A model generated the notes under the pieces. It saw only the letters and a program-made list of their open reading frames with translations, made no database searches and was not told where the DNA came from. From positions 8,779,758 to 8,843,757 of the forward strand of contig CM060468.1 of NCBI GenBank assembly GCA_030544235.1: DNA of 64,000 bases, written 5' to 3'. Positions 1 to 13,063 of the stretch are shown in pieces. The stretch is from Lepturacanthus savala (taxonomy: Eukaryota; Chordata; Actinopteri; Scombriformes; Trichiuridae). Each line of letters begins with the position of its first letter. Positions within the stretch are counted from its first letter, which is position 1. The translations under genes were made by a program, and so were the position numbers.

Positions 1-2238
1 CTGTGAATCGTTCGGAACACGTTTCAAACGTGAAATTACAAATTCCACTTGCGGCGAGAACCGGCGTGAAATGCCTTTTGAACTCCCACTAATATTGCAT
101 CATTTGCACAAGTTTCTTCTTCTTTGATTTTCAGAAGTTTTCCCCCTGAGAGGTTTCCAGTTATAGTAAATAGTCCATGCTTGACCTGACATTGTGCAGC
201 TTACAATGAACAAGCTGGTAGGAGAAGATGAATAATTCACCATTCTTTCTGTAAATGTGGTGCACAGCCTAGTCCACGGCATTACGGCGCGTTTTGATAA
301 ACCGCAACCATTTGAAATGAGAGATAAAGGTCGATTCCATGCAGTGTAAATTAAAACTAAAAGTGGTTATGAATTGTAGGACTAATGGAGGCCCATGTGT
401 TCCTGGCTTTATGACCACCTGCCTGCCTGACTTCTGGTTGCCCCATCTGGATCTGATCTGCATGTTTTTATTGCTCACTTTGAGTCTCTCCATTTATCCA
501 GTGAAATCATCTTTTCAGTGCTTTTTTTTTTCTTTTAAATGCAACATTATTTTTTTTCCCTACACACAAGAACAGACAGATTACGCAGCTTAGTAAGCAA
601 CAAGTGTAGTAAGGAAATGATTGACTAGGTGTGGCTGCATAGATTTCTATTCAAAGAAAAATGTGGATTATTCCATTTTATTTTGATCACATATTGATGT
701 GATTTAGAGTAAGATAAATAATACGGTACCTTGATTAAAATATGATATGCTTCTTGACATTAAAGATGCATGTAGTAGTAGGCGAGGCTTTTAGGTTACT
801 TCTAATGTGACAAAATGTCTTAGAGGGATTACAACAATCCCTTTTTAGAGCGGCTAATAGTCCCTTTTCACAGAAGCCATGTTTAATATGTCACAGCAAG
901 AAGTACAAGTGTAAATGATCTCATTAATGATGGATGAGTTCCGTTTAGCTGCTTTGGTTTCAGGTCCTGAATCCTGATGTTGGGAATGCTGTGAGACATT
1001 TCAATAGAATGAAGCCCATTTTTAAATTGATTATTTTGAAGCTTGGTTATTAAAGGAAATAAATGACTGAAGAAACATGTATAAAATGTAAATACTTTCT
1101 AAAATATATATATATATATTTCTGTACTTTCATGTTGATTTTTATATCTTATGGCATTTTCTATATATTTTATATATTTCTGTTTTTTTTCTATAACGGA
1201 GCCTCCCACTCAAAGTATTTCACGCGATTGTACTCGTATAACCGGATTCACAGCTCTGAGCGTTTCGTAGAAGTTCCTTTCCAGAACATACTGAATGTCT
1301 AGATGGTGCGTTTAATAATTAGTAATTCGTCCAGCACTCGGCGACAGCGGAGAAATCAGGCCGATAGGCTGCGTAGCCAGTTAAGCCCCTCTGCAAGGTA
1401 ATTAGATTCAGATAATCCAAACAACAAAAGCTGTAATCCTACTTGAATTTGCTGCATTCTGCTGGTGTTAATCTGGCAAACCTGTTAACAAACTGCAGCC
1501 GGAGAGATTATAAATCTGAGCTGTTTATTGGATCAAAAGGCGCAAGTTTACCCACATTCATGTTGTGCCACATGTCAGGGTGAGCACTGTGTGTGCCTCA
1601 CACTCACAGCTGTGTGTGTGTGTATGTGTGTGTATACAGTAGCTCTCTCAGTCATTTTAAATGATGCATATATTCTAGTATTAGTAGTAGATAGTATTTA
1701 AAATATTGTAGATTGTTTTTGTGTCTATTGCCAGACATTACTAAATTTTAATGGGGGTCTTCTGAAAAATGTGCAATTTGTTATTTTAAAAGTAAACTAT
1801 TATACATAGTAGTGCATAATTGAAATCATCCTTCACCTCTTCAATTACAACAGTTGACAGGTAACTGCTCGATTCTTTCCTCTCCTGTGCTCATAAGTGA
1901 TTAAAAGAAAATTAGTTCATATCCGCCATGAGGAAACCTGACTGGAGTGGCTTACAAGGTTTTATTCATTTATTCCCTGTAACAGAAAGTCTCTCTCAAA
2001 AGAAATGACTCCATAACAATCAAACTTAACAGGCTTAACTCATCCACTCATCCTCTAACGGTCCGGTCCTCCATCAACCAACCTCTCTCTCCCCTTAAAT
2101 AAACCTTCCAATCTACGAGGCAGGGACACATTCCCTGCAGGGGGCCTTTCCCTTTTATCAAAAACCAGCATCCATCAATGTTACATTCCAACAAATGCCT
2201 CATATTATCAGTGTAACCCTCCTCACAAGCCATAGTAA
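1..2238. other. non-genic, no feature recognised
   Basis: AT-rich sequence with a short GT tract near 1611-1634 and an AT run near 1105. All frames are short and lack coding signs. Confidence 0.6.
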
Positions 2239-2262
2239 CACACACACACACACACACACACA
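2239..2262. repeat. (CA)12 microsatellite
   Basis: Twelve perfect CA units; the 71-codon minus-strand frame over it is a shadow. Confidence 0.95.
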
Positions 2263-2852
2263 TTTAACCTGGTGATGTCAGTGAGAATATAAAAGCAGAA
2301 GGTCATTAGGTGACATTCACCTTTTGGCTCCTGGAACAAACAGTGGTTATGAGATTTTATTGTGGTATTGTGGTATATAACTCTAATTTCATAATATGCA
2401 ATTCATCATGTCTGTCAATTATATGCTTCGTAATACCGTGCATATGCGTTTCGCAGCCTCTCAGTTCTCGCAACTCCACAAGCCGCGCTGCACGTGACCT
2501 GGCTCCGTTCCTCCAAGGGCATCACCACGGAGCCCGGCTAACCCAAGGGCCCCAGCTAATGAGCCAACGCAGGGAAATTGATTTAGTCTCCGCCTTCCTA
2601 TCTCCATCCTGTGCAGGCCAAAGATAAAGCAGGGTGAGTCCCCAGGGTCATGGCTCAGTAAAGCCCTCCAAAGTAATTTCCTTTCCCCTGACTGAAGAGC
2701 CAGATTAATTATAGACCAATAAAAAATAGGACCTTAATGGCTGTAAAGATGCGCCTGTTCTCTACATTAATTCTGAGCATTTTTCCTCGGGCTAGTCTAA
2801 TTTATTTCTCTTGCATGACAAATTAAAAAAAAGCGTTTTAACATTCAAAGCG

Positions 2853-3163
2853 GGGCTGGGTAATATATCAAAATTATATTGCTTCAGTATTATGATATCG
2901 GACCAGGTTTTTGATGTCGTGATAGGACATATTAGTGTCGTCTTCGCCTTGTTTGAACTGCTGCGTTACACTAACTTGATGTCATTTTCTGAACTTAACA
3001 GATAGTTCTAGCTGTTCTATGATTTGCTTTTACCAATTTAATGTCATCTTTATATCATACTGATGACTTTCAAAAATCTAATTTTCTATAATACAGTACT
3101 TTAACAATATTGATATTGAGGTAGTGAGTCAAAAACATTGTGATATTTGATGCAGGCCATATC
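2853..3163 (+). mobile_element. hAT-like non-autonomous element ('GGGCTGGG..ATAT' family)
   Basis: It starts GGGCTGGGTAATATATC and ends in a diverged inverse (ttgatgcaggccatatc). The interior matches the common fish repeat with 'gatgtcattttctgaactta' and 'agttctagctgttct' core phrases. No coding capacity remains. Confidence 0.6.
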
Positions 3164-4131
3164 TAATTAGCAAATCTAATTTAAAAATGTATCCTTATGT
3201 TAAAGTCAAGACTTTATTGTCCCTCATGGAAGTGAGAAGTCAACAATTACAGTGCAAAGATGATAGAAAAGAAAAGCTAATCGACACTTTTCTCATCGCA
3301 TTTGAAAGTGCTACAGGTTCCTCCGATTGTGTTTTAGTTCTTAACACTACCAATTGCACACATTGCTCAATACATAGCACATCCTGTGTACTCCGTTGCC
3401 ATCTACCTTTTTAGATAACTGCTATTCCAGTTATTAGTCAGCCCCGACTACACACAGTAGTATTGAAAAGGAAACAACCAGAACTGTCTCATTGATCCAC
3501 ATCCAATCTCTTTATCTGTTCACACTATTCAATGCTGCTACTAGTACACCTAAATGTGCTGATAATCATTTCTGTGCAGCATACAGAGAGGTTTTCAGCA
3601 AACCAAAGATTAGTTTTGCATGTAAGGCTAAAATAAATCCTGTTTTAAAATGATATTAAGATTATTCTCTAATACATTTTGCATGAGCACATACATTTTT
3701 TTTTACTCTCTCTCCCTCATAAAATGATTAAAGCGCTTGCATGTCAATGAATGGAGTCCCCAGCTATTCATTGTTAGCAACCATGTAGTTCAGTGTGATG
3801 TGGATTGTTGTCCACATGGTGGCACAAGCACTATTCTAAGAACCACTTACTCAATATACATCATCCTGGAAAGCAGACCCTAGAAAGTTGAAACCATGCA
3901 AAGATAAATGAAGAGGTTTGTGTTATTAATTAACAGGACGAGTCCAGGTTACCCTTCACGTTATCACAATAATTCATTATAAGGTCAGATTTCTGCCGAG
4001 ACTGTCAGACAAGTTAAATGATGCTGCACCTGCAGGCTGAAGACTAATGGTTCTTCTCCTTGTGGGGGTCCAGACAAATCTCTGACAACTGATCTCGCGT
4101 ACATCACTGGAGGACAACTACAGTTATAAAA

Positions 4132-4132
<1 letters not shown>

Positions 4133-4180
<48 letters not shown>
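4133..4180. repeat. (AC)24 microsatellite
   Basis: Uninterrupted AC dinucleotide tract of 48 bp. Confidence 0.98.
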
Positions 4181-4183
<3 letters not shown>

Positions 4184-5153
4184 GCAGACAGTTTCATGGA
4201 CCAAGTTTAGTGTGTGAAGTGAGCATGAAAGTTTAACAGCACTCACACAGGTCAGACATTAAGTGGTAGAGCTGCTGTCTGCCGCTTTCTTGCTTTGTAT
4301 TATTAACGTGACTCGAGGACAATATACAGAGTAATAGTAGTGAATCCTGTTCAGACGCAACATCCCATTTGCAAATGTCAGCTTAGTTCGTTAAGAGACA
4401 GCAGCAGCAATTATCTTTACAGTTAATGAGACCATTCAACTCGGGCAAAGTGCTCTCAAGCCGTACGTCTTCGCATTCCTCTGAATCAACCAAGATAACA
4501 ATGCAAGTAAAAATCAAATGAAATATTGATGAAGGATCTGTCTTGTTCCCCCTTCCCCTCCAGCTGTCTGGCTATTATGCCACAAAAGTAGAACTCGAAA
4601 CACCGCTGCAGTTGACAATCCTGCGTTTCAGAGAGTGTGTTGCAGGGCATTAAAATATTAAAGACGGGTCTATTTATCACATAGCAGCTCTAATATATGG
4701 GGACTATAGTGCCGTTTTAATTCACAGTAGAGCGTTTCATTGCTATATTCATCTTGTGTGTGAATAAACAATGCCATTTGCATTGTTCAAATGCTGGATT
4801 TTCCATTTCGTGCATTAGCATGGTATTCTGTGTCCCCTACACTCTGACTCTACCATATAACATGCCTACTATATTCTTTTTCCAGGGCTGCTTCGTGCCT
4901 TCAGGTCTTGTTTCTCATTCTAATAAAGCAGCTGTCCCAGAGTTAGGTTCCTATAGCCCTTGCCCATTAATTTTATGGATATTGTTTTTTCAAACATTGG
5001 TTTGATAGACACAGTGGCACAAACCCAACGCCCTTACATATGCATGCAAAATAGAAGTTATTACCTAAAAGCCACAATGACACATATAAACCACCCGGGG
5101 TCTAATTTATGAAGAAGCATAACTTCTTTCCTAAGAGACAGTGACTGAACTCA

Positions 5154-5218
5154 CACCTGCAGGCGGTCTTACCAATCGTAGTCTCCAATTAGACCGCTGA
5201 CAAGGTTTCCTGCAGGTG
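5154..5218. repeat. two-level inverted repeat with CACCTG boxes
   Basis: The outer arms are CACCTGCAGG (5154-5163) and CCTGCAGGTG (5209-5218). Nested inside are GCGGTCT (5163-5169) and AGACCGC (5191-5197). The outer arms carry CACCTG E-box cores, and another caggtgcaca copy lies near 5395. It could be a paired-E-box regulatory site or a simple palindrome. Confidence 0.45.
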
Positions 5219-7450
5219 CACAGACAATCACGGCGCACGTGGGCGTCCCACCTTCCCACACGCAACATCTCCAATCAGTACAATCTTCCTGGCTCCATCC
5301 TCCCCCAGAGTCCGACATGTCGCTCAAATGCACAGTTAGCTCCTACTGTGGGAGGGAAAACCTGGAACATCGGCGCTAATCACACGTCGCTAGCAGGTGC
5401 ACACGCAGACTTTTTTATACCTTTTAATTTCGCCAGTTTGTAAAACCCTGCAACCGCAAAACTGACTTTGCATCAGTGTAATTTAACTCAGAATGAGCAG
5501 AATGTTAATTTCTCAACATCATAGCCCTCTCATCCAACCCTGCTGCGTCACGCTCAATCTAGCTCTTGACTGATCACATCGTATTTCTACTTTTTTCCCT
5601 GCAGTCAGTCCTGTCTTTTCAAATCATTACGTTTGCATTGAATACGTTTGCAAAACGACACAACAGTAAAAGCAAAAAAAAATGGATGCATTTGAATAGA
5701 CAGTCATTGTGTTGATCTTTCTATTAAGATGAATCCTAAGCCAATTTTAGTGAGATCCCAGTTCCCTACTATAACAGAGATATTCTACATTCTGTACAGA
5801 TTTCTTATTTACCACAATGCAGCTTAGTAACCATCTAAATTATGCAAAAGCAGTAGAAAATCAGTAGAGCACACGTGTGGGTATGTAGTATTGTTTTTAT
5901 GTGTGAAGCAGTCATTCATTGTCAAACGCTTCTCAAGTTGTATGGTATTATTTTTAATTTCTTTATAAATTATGTGCTGTTCCCAAGACGAACTTCCCCT
6001 CAGGCACGATAAGTCAACCTATATCTATTTATCTTTCCCATCTGTGCATTTCGCTCTCTCTCTCTATCCAACAACCTGGGACACCTATAATTTAACTAAT
6101 GTGCTTAAGCCTGGTTATGGCTACTCTGTAATCAAACGCCATTCATCCATCCTAAGATGAATCAGCCTCTTCTGTTGCTGATTACACCTGTATGTTTCAT
6201 AATCAAGTGCAGAACCTCCACACGGCTGCTTGATCACAATCAAGCTTATAATTTAATCCTCATATAGAGCAGTATGGATCTCCTGAAGTCCTGAAAGGTG
6301 CCATTTTTATTTTTATTATGTGGGCATAGAGATAAACACGCATACATATCAAGACCATGATTTCAGACATTGTTCCCACCTAATTGGGTAAATAATTTCT
6401 ACACTTTTAATTATTATAATATCCTATTATAATCCTGCCTCTACTGTTCAGGAATACAATGTAACTAAATATGCATTCATATTCATGTTTTCAGGTAGGA
6501 AAATAAATATTTTCAAAGAATGGGTTATGGCACTGTGCTATGCTCGTAGGAAATGTTTGATGAGAATAATATCATTTAAAGCAGCTCATGATACTGGACA
6601 AGGTTAGCATTTAATAATTATCACTACCTACCAATATCAATGAATTAAAGTGGTAGTGATGTAATAAATCATGGCCTTGATGCATTTTCTCTAAAAAAAA
6701 AGGATTTTTTTTTATTCCTTAGGGTCTTTGAGTAAGAACAATACAATGGGTCACACTTTGTGCAACAAAGCAAGCTGATTGGTTGATTCAGATCCTTTCA
6801 GGAATCGGGTATGGAACAGGGGTGTAAACAGGCTACCTACACGCATAAAAGAAACCACCACTGGGTGACCCCCTCATCCATGTTTGCCCACATAAAGCCT
6901 GTTGAAGCTTAATCTTCCTCAAATGATATTGTTTTTTTCCCCCTTTTTGGCTCCAAGGGGCAGGAGAGGGTGGAATGAAGTGTCACGCTGTAACAATATC
7001 CTATGTGCCGTGACTTTAATCTTCTTCCCCTCGCTTTTGTGTACACTGATGCTTTCCTCTTAAATTGCTTCAGAGAGAGAGGGGTTTTGTTCGGCACTAT
7101 CTGCAGTTCTTGAGCCTTTCAGTGTTGACTTGAGGGAATTGGAAATGGAGAGAGGTCATATTCACTCCGCCCTCACTTTTGCAATTATTAGGATTGCAGA
7201 AGTATAACAAGACCGTTGCAATAGTAAAATGACTCGCTTTCATGTTGGCATTGCACTAAAAATATCTGGGTTCTACTAGTTCTACCACTTCATTTTTCTT
7301 TAGCATATAGTTAGTAACATTTTCTCTTTGTTTCTGAGCAGTAATAAGAGAGGTTAGTTGAACTGCAGCAGTGGATTAGCCATGTAAAACCAAAACAATT
7401 AACACCTAAAAGAGCGCAGTCATCATGTTATATTGGAATTTGATGATATA

Positions 7451-7907
7451 CACGACTGTTCAAAAGTTTGACTTCACTTTAGAAATGCCCTTATATTTGA
7501 AAGAAAAGCACTGATTTCTTTCAATGAAGATAACTTCAAACTCATCAGAAATACACTCTATCTATTGTTGCTAATGTAGTAAATGACTATTCTAGCTGCA
7601 AATGTCTGTTTTTAGAGGTGCATTTCCAGCAACTATCACTCCAGTGTTGTGTTTGCTCATTGCATCAGAAGGCTAATGGATGATTAGAAAACCCTTGTGC
7701 AATGATGTCATCACAGTTGAAAACTGACCTTCCTTTAACAAAAGCAAAGTTTGAAGTAAAATATTATTTCAAACACAAATCATTATTTCTAACCTTGTCG
7801 ATGTCTTATTCTTATATTTTCTATTCATTTTACAACTCACAGTGGTAAATAAGTGTGACTTTTCATGGAAAAAACAAAAACTGACCCCAAACCTCTGAAT
7901 GGTAATG
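7451..7907 (+). mobile_element. Tc1-like non-autonomous element with TIRs and TA duplication
   Basis: The left end CACGACTGTTCAAAAGTTTG and the reverse complement of the right end, CATTACCATTCAGAGGTTTG, form imperfect terminal repeats (17 of 26 positions match). Each is flanked by TA (7449-7450, 7908-7909). The interior matches the abundant fish Tc1 family that also occurs at 59885-60194, with a 39-nt identical core at 7659-7697. The transposase is deleted. Confidence 0.75.
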
Positions 7908-10364
7908 TATTTTTAATGCAGCCTTAAATATAAAACACTGAAGTTGGTTGGTTACTATCACTTACTATTCACTTGTTACTATGGCAACTCTGGCGCAGTT
8001 GAGCAGGAGCCACTAATGGCCACTGAAACATTAAAACAATCGTGCAAATTTCATAGTTGGGATCCCCAAAATGTGATGGGTCGGTCCTTGGCCGATTCTA
8101 AAGCCTACCACGGAGTTTCATTAAAACTGGCAAAGTAGAACTGAACACAAGACCTCTTTGGCTAACCCTCTGGCAACAGTAAAAAGTCAAACGATCACAG
8201 GATACTCCGACTACTTCCCTTGCCCTCGCTTCAACTCCTTGACGCTGATTATTCTCTTTGTGATGCTTAGTGAAGCTCTTAATGTGTTTATCTAGCTTCA
8301 AACTGCTGCTGATCAAATCTCTTCACACGTTGTACTTTATGCGAGTATCAGCGGGGTTCCTTCAGACATGGACGTGGTCTGTATACAGAGTAGATACATG
8401 CATAGATAGTCAGCCATTTGCAGCCCCTCGGTCCCATTGAAACAAATGTAAACATGGAGAGAATAGAAGTAGCACTGCAGAAAGCATTTTAATGGCCTCA
8501 ACTGGCAACACTAAACACAAATAATAAAGAAATATCCTACAGACATTTGGTTATTACAGCTCATAGATCCAAGAGACGCATCTATTAAAGAGCGCTATAA
8601 GAAGAAATTGCACCATGGGAATGCAACAGAAAATTGTATCACTATATGCACATGAAGTATTTTTTCATCCTCTAGTCATGATTATTTAATAACTCAAGGT
8701 GTTTTTTTCTTTCTTTTTTCACTAACACTGAAAGAGAGCGGAGAGATGTGTCCTCGCTCTTCAGGCGTGCGGCGATCCACTGTATGCAAACTCAATGACG
8801 AGCTGCAATACGTTAGGAGACAGCTCGGGGATGTCAAAGATCTATTAGTCTGTCGCTTTCCACACTCTGAGGAGGGTTCCGAGGGTCACGACAAACCCAG
8901 CACGGGCTAGAAAATGGACCTTATTCAACGTTTCTTTTCATTTTCACATCGAACATTAACATAAACGTCATGATGCGCTTTTAAAAAAAAAAGAACCATT
9001 TTCACTGAGCGAAAGAGAAGATTCATCCAAAGCTGTTGCAAATCTCCCGGTTTACAGGAAATCAATGCAAATCACACAATTTAAAGGATATAAATTCATA
9101 AGCTTCTCCCTGATGTTATCAACTGGCTGAAAATTCAACTTTCTCAATTCTGTGGACTGCATCACTGCTAGACTGAGCTCATTATACAGTGAACTCTATG
9201 TGAAGATCTATCTTCATCACTCATCTGGATTTTTTTTTCTCCAATAGGAGAGCCCTTTTCTCTGTTATTGGCTGCTGACTTCACTCAGTAAGGTTGTTCA
9301 GTGAAGTGAAAAATATGAATATATTTCACTGACATGACATGATGACAGTAGACAATAACATATCGTTTCATAAGATGCTTATTTATTTTTCATTTATCTG
9401 TTAGATGATATATGATGTCTCTTATCTTATACAGAATAGTAGGACAGGATCGGACAGGATGTTATATATGAATACAGTAAACAATTTTTATTCTTAAATG
9501 ATAGGTGTCTTAAAACAACCATCCATCAACCATATGAAAAGCGAAAAATGTTTTCCTTGCCGTAATCAATCCTTCTGTACTGGATATTAAAATGTGCTTT
9601 CAATGTAAGTGATGCACAAAGTCAATCATATTGAGTGGATATCTGACAAATTCACAGTATTTGTATTATGTATTATTTCCTCAGCTGCAGTGTAAGAATA
9701 GTACTAAGAGACGAGACTAAAACATTAAAAGATATCTACTAGATTAAAAGTTTTTTTTCATTTTGAAGCTTTGTATAGATGGATGGATAGATAACACTCA
9801 GATTAAATTGTGGTTTTGTATAAGGAAGAGAAGATTTTGTTTTGCACACTGCTACAGAAAATAAACTTAATTGGCTGCTGGCCAAAAAGAAATTGATTCA
9901 TTTGATTATCGTATGGAAACGTATTATTGTTAATTATCATACTAGTGCATATAAGAAATAGTTTCCTTTTAAGCTGCATCGTAAAGGCCCGGGGCACATA
10001 AAGCACCTTAAGTTAATCAGAGAGCCGTTCCTGTTTACAGCCGGTTCAAATCACATCTGTCTGCTAGCGTGTAAATTGCTGTTGCTAAGGGTTTGAAATC
10101 AAACCCACAAATTTTGTTTAAGGAAAATCTTTATGTAAGGTGCTTTGTGCAACCGGCCCCAGAAAGTTAGTGCAGATAATAAATCTTCCTTTCAAGCCGG
10201 CAGTCGATGGCCTCGATGGTTTTATTGAAAATCTGTAGTTCCCAGGAGAGAATCTGTGTTCAAAGTTTAAAAAAAGAGGCCGTTATGGCGGGTTTCTGTT
10301 AGCCTTGTCATTGATGCTAGTCCTCACTGTGGCTATGACAGTAATGAGCAATGGCATAATTGTT

Positions 10365-10455
10365 TGCTTAAGTAACTGTAATGAGATTACTAAAGTTAAA
10401 TCCATAACGTGCTACACTACTCATTACAGACAAATGTAATGTGATTAGTCTGCTA
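10365..10455. mobile_element. fragment of a 'GTAACGCGTTAC / TAATGAGATTAC' fish repeat
   Basis: The run agttaaatccataacgtgct, followed by a TACACTACTCATTACAGAC segment and aatgtgattag, resembles the widespread fish repeat built around taacgcgttac and taatctgattac. Ends are not definable and class is uncertain. Confidence 0.35.
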
Positions 10456-12108
10456 CTCTATAGTTGTGACATCAGAACTTCATGGAAGTTGTGGCAGCTC
10501 AAAAAGCAATTAAAATCTCACTTTCAAAAATCTGATCTATAAACGTGTTTTAGTCCATTTCTCTGGAATCGTATCCGAGACACGCTGTGAGCATTCCTCC
10601 AAATCTCTATAGACTCATTTGTTCTGTTTTCTGTAATTGGGGGAAGCAGCAAAGCAATTACGCCTGTTTGGCACAATGAAACATATTAATACATTGTCAT
10701 TTTTACTCGTTAGTACTTTAAGCGGAGGTTTTAAGTGTTGTATCCAAATACTTACTGCATACATTTGCGCTCATGTTTTCCAGATTTTGTAAATACTGAC
10801 TCCTAATTGCACTTGCAACATCCATGAACATGTTTCCCTTTGAGTTTTAGTCATGAGAAAGAAATGCAAAAATATTCATGACATGGAAAGTGCAGTGCAT
10901 AAGAAGCATTCATCAGCGCCCGAGCAATTAACCAAGTGGAGCAAATGCATTCCCTACAATTCAATTAGAAGAAGCAAAATTATGGTTTTGCTCGCCCACC
11001 ACCCCCATTCACACATCCCCACACTTCGGTCTTTATATTTAAAGCTGTAGTGCGGGGGTTCCGTCTCCACCTGCTGGCAGTGAGAGCATATTGCATATAT
11101 TAGAGCTTCGAAAAACTGTCACAAAGTAACTAATTTCGCAAGCAAAATATGATCCATTTGGTCTGATAGTCTAGAGGGAGGGTCTAAAAGAACTGCAGAG
11201 TTTTTTCAGAGGGCTATCCACAATCTGCATTACTGCAGCTAGCGGGGAACGTCAGCATCGACACAAAAAGTGAAATCTTCATACACTTATACTGAGAAAT
11301 GCACAGAGTCGGGGTTAAGGAGCATTTTAGGAAATCATTTGACAAGTGCTTGGAAGTTAGATATTGATTTATATTTAAAAGTTCCACACTTTTTTCTATT
11401 TTCAGAAAATGACAAAAAAGACAGAGCAGCACATCCAAGAGCACCAGTGACTTATTCAGCCAACAGGGGGGAAAAAATAAGTCAAGGAGAAATCTACACA
11501 GATCTAATAAATTGTCATTTATTTCCATGAATGCTGCTCAGACAGTCAGCAGAGGCACAGCGTCTCTTAGGAGTGAGAACGGGTTACTATGGATACGGCA
11601 AGCTTGCGCCCCCATTTTAAAACACAACAAGGCGCCCATGAGTGCATTATTCACACCTCTACAATGGCTATGATGCTAAAGGTTAAGTTAGTGTTTGGGA
11701 TTAATTTTAATGCCGTGCATAATATGACGCACGGGACTGCAGCGTCTAATAATAGACGTTTTCAGTAACTGCTAGTTAGCAGGGCACATTGTTCCCTGAC
11801 CTTCTCCCTCATTAGCATCGTCTTTGCTTTGTTTCTTGCAGAAATTCTCATGTTGGGAGAGTTTGAATTGAGCAGAGATTCATGTCGGGCATTCATCTTG
11901 ATGCGGTTCACTCACCCAATCAAAGCCATGTAATTGTTTTCTGATGAAGACAAACTAGTGAAAGTGAGTGAATGTGGGGTTTTTGTCTCCGGCTGCTTGT
12001 CGGCAATAAAACTGTCAGCGGGCGACCGTACATACTTTTTTAAAGCTTGACCTAAACTACAGGTTAAAGCTGCGTTGTTTCACAGGGGCTGTGGGTTAGG
12101 AGGCTACT

Positions 12109-12142
12109 GACTACTCAAAGTGTTATATTACTTTGAGTAGTC
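12109..12142. repeat. perfect 13-bp inverted repeat, 8-nt loop
   Basis: GACTACTCAAAGT (12109-12121) is the exact reverse complement of 12130-12142, separated by gttatatt. It is isolated in non-genic DNA and has no recognisable function. Confidence 0.6.
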
Positions 12143-13037
12143 CGAGTTCTAGAAAGGCGCTACAAAAACTGCAGTCCGTTTACTGCGCAATCACAACGAA
12201 TTCATTGTGCTTTTTTCAATTTCCAAATGTAAATTCTTCCATGTAGACAGTGCCTGCTGGACTGATGTATTCTTTGAATAGTTGCGGTCTCTCTGAATAA
12301 CTCCCACCACACGGTCTGAGGTTAACTGGAACTGACTTGTGTGTTTGTTCATGCACGGCCGCGCGCGCAAGTGTACGTAACGACGGATGCAAACGGCCGG
12401 AGCGCCTGTGTGTCTTTGTAGATTGCACATGTGCCCTTCACAGAGAAAACATTTGCTCAATAACATCAAACAGTTAGTGTAATATTAATATTTCACAGCT
12501 GACATTTACTTATCTACCTGTACAAACACCGTGGTAAAGCCTCGGTAAAAAAGGGCCACCACTAACGAGATACGGTTCAACTTCTGTTCCGCATACTTAT
12601 TTTTGTGCTGTGCTGTGGGTAACATTTTAGTTTCAGATCAAACCCAGTTGCCATAACGATCTGTAACTGCACTTGGACTTGACTGACAATATTTCCACTC
12701 AGGGAAGATGATTGGCTCAGCTGGTGTCCCTATTGACATGTCTCCTCTCGGCAGGGCTGCATCATTAAAATCAACCGAGTTGGCTGTGCTACTCGGGATC
12801 AAACATCGCATAAATACACAAACCCACCGATTTACTGACTTTCATTTTGTTTAAATAAAAAGGGGGCACGTTTTAAAGGATGAATGAGTCCATTTAACAA
12901 ATCCAAACTGTTATGAATACCCACCAGCATGTTATTGCTGGACCTTTCCCCTACCACCTGCTAATGGCTCGAGTCACTGTAGAACTATTTTTATCTAACT
13001 CTCACTCCCTCCTGCTGTTATCCCCCTTAAAGCCATG

Positions 13038-13063
13038 CAAGGGAAGGGAAGGGAAGGGGGGGA
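13038..13063. repeat. GGGAA-type simple repeat
   Basis: Consecutive gggaa units run into a G-tract; purine-only on this strand. Confidence 0.8.

Larger units (their letters stand above)
3164..7450. other. non-genic
   Basis: Apart from the AC repeat (4133) and the palindrome (5154), nothing is recognised. The frame at 5216-5443 is GC-moderate but has no domain. Confidence 0.5.
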
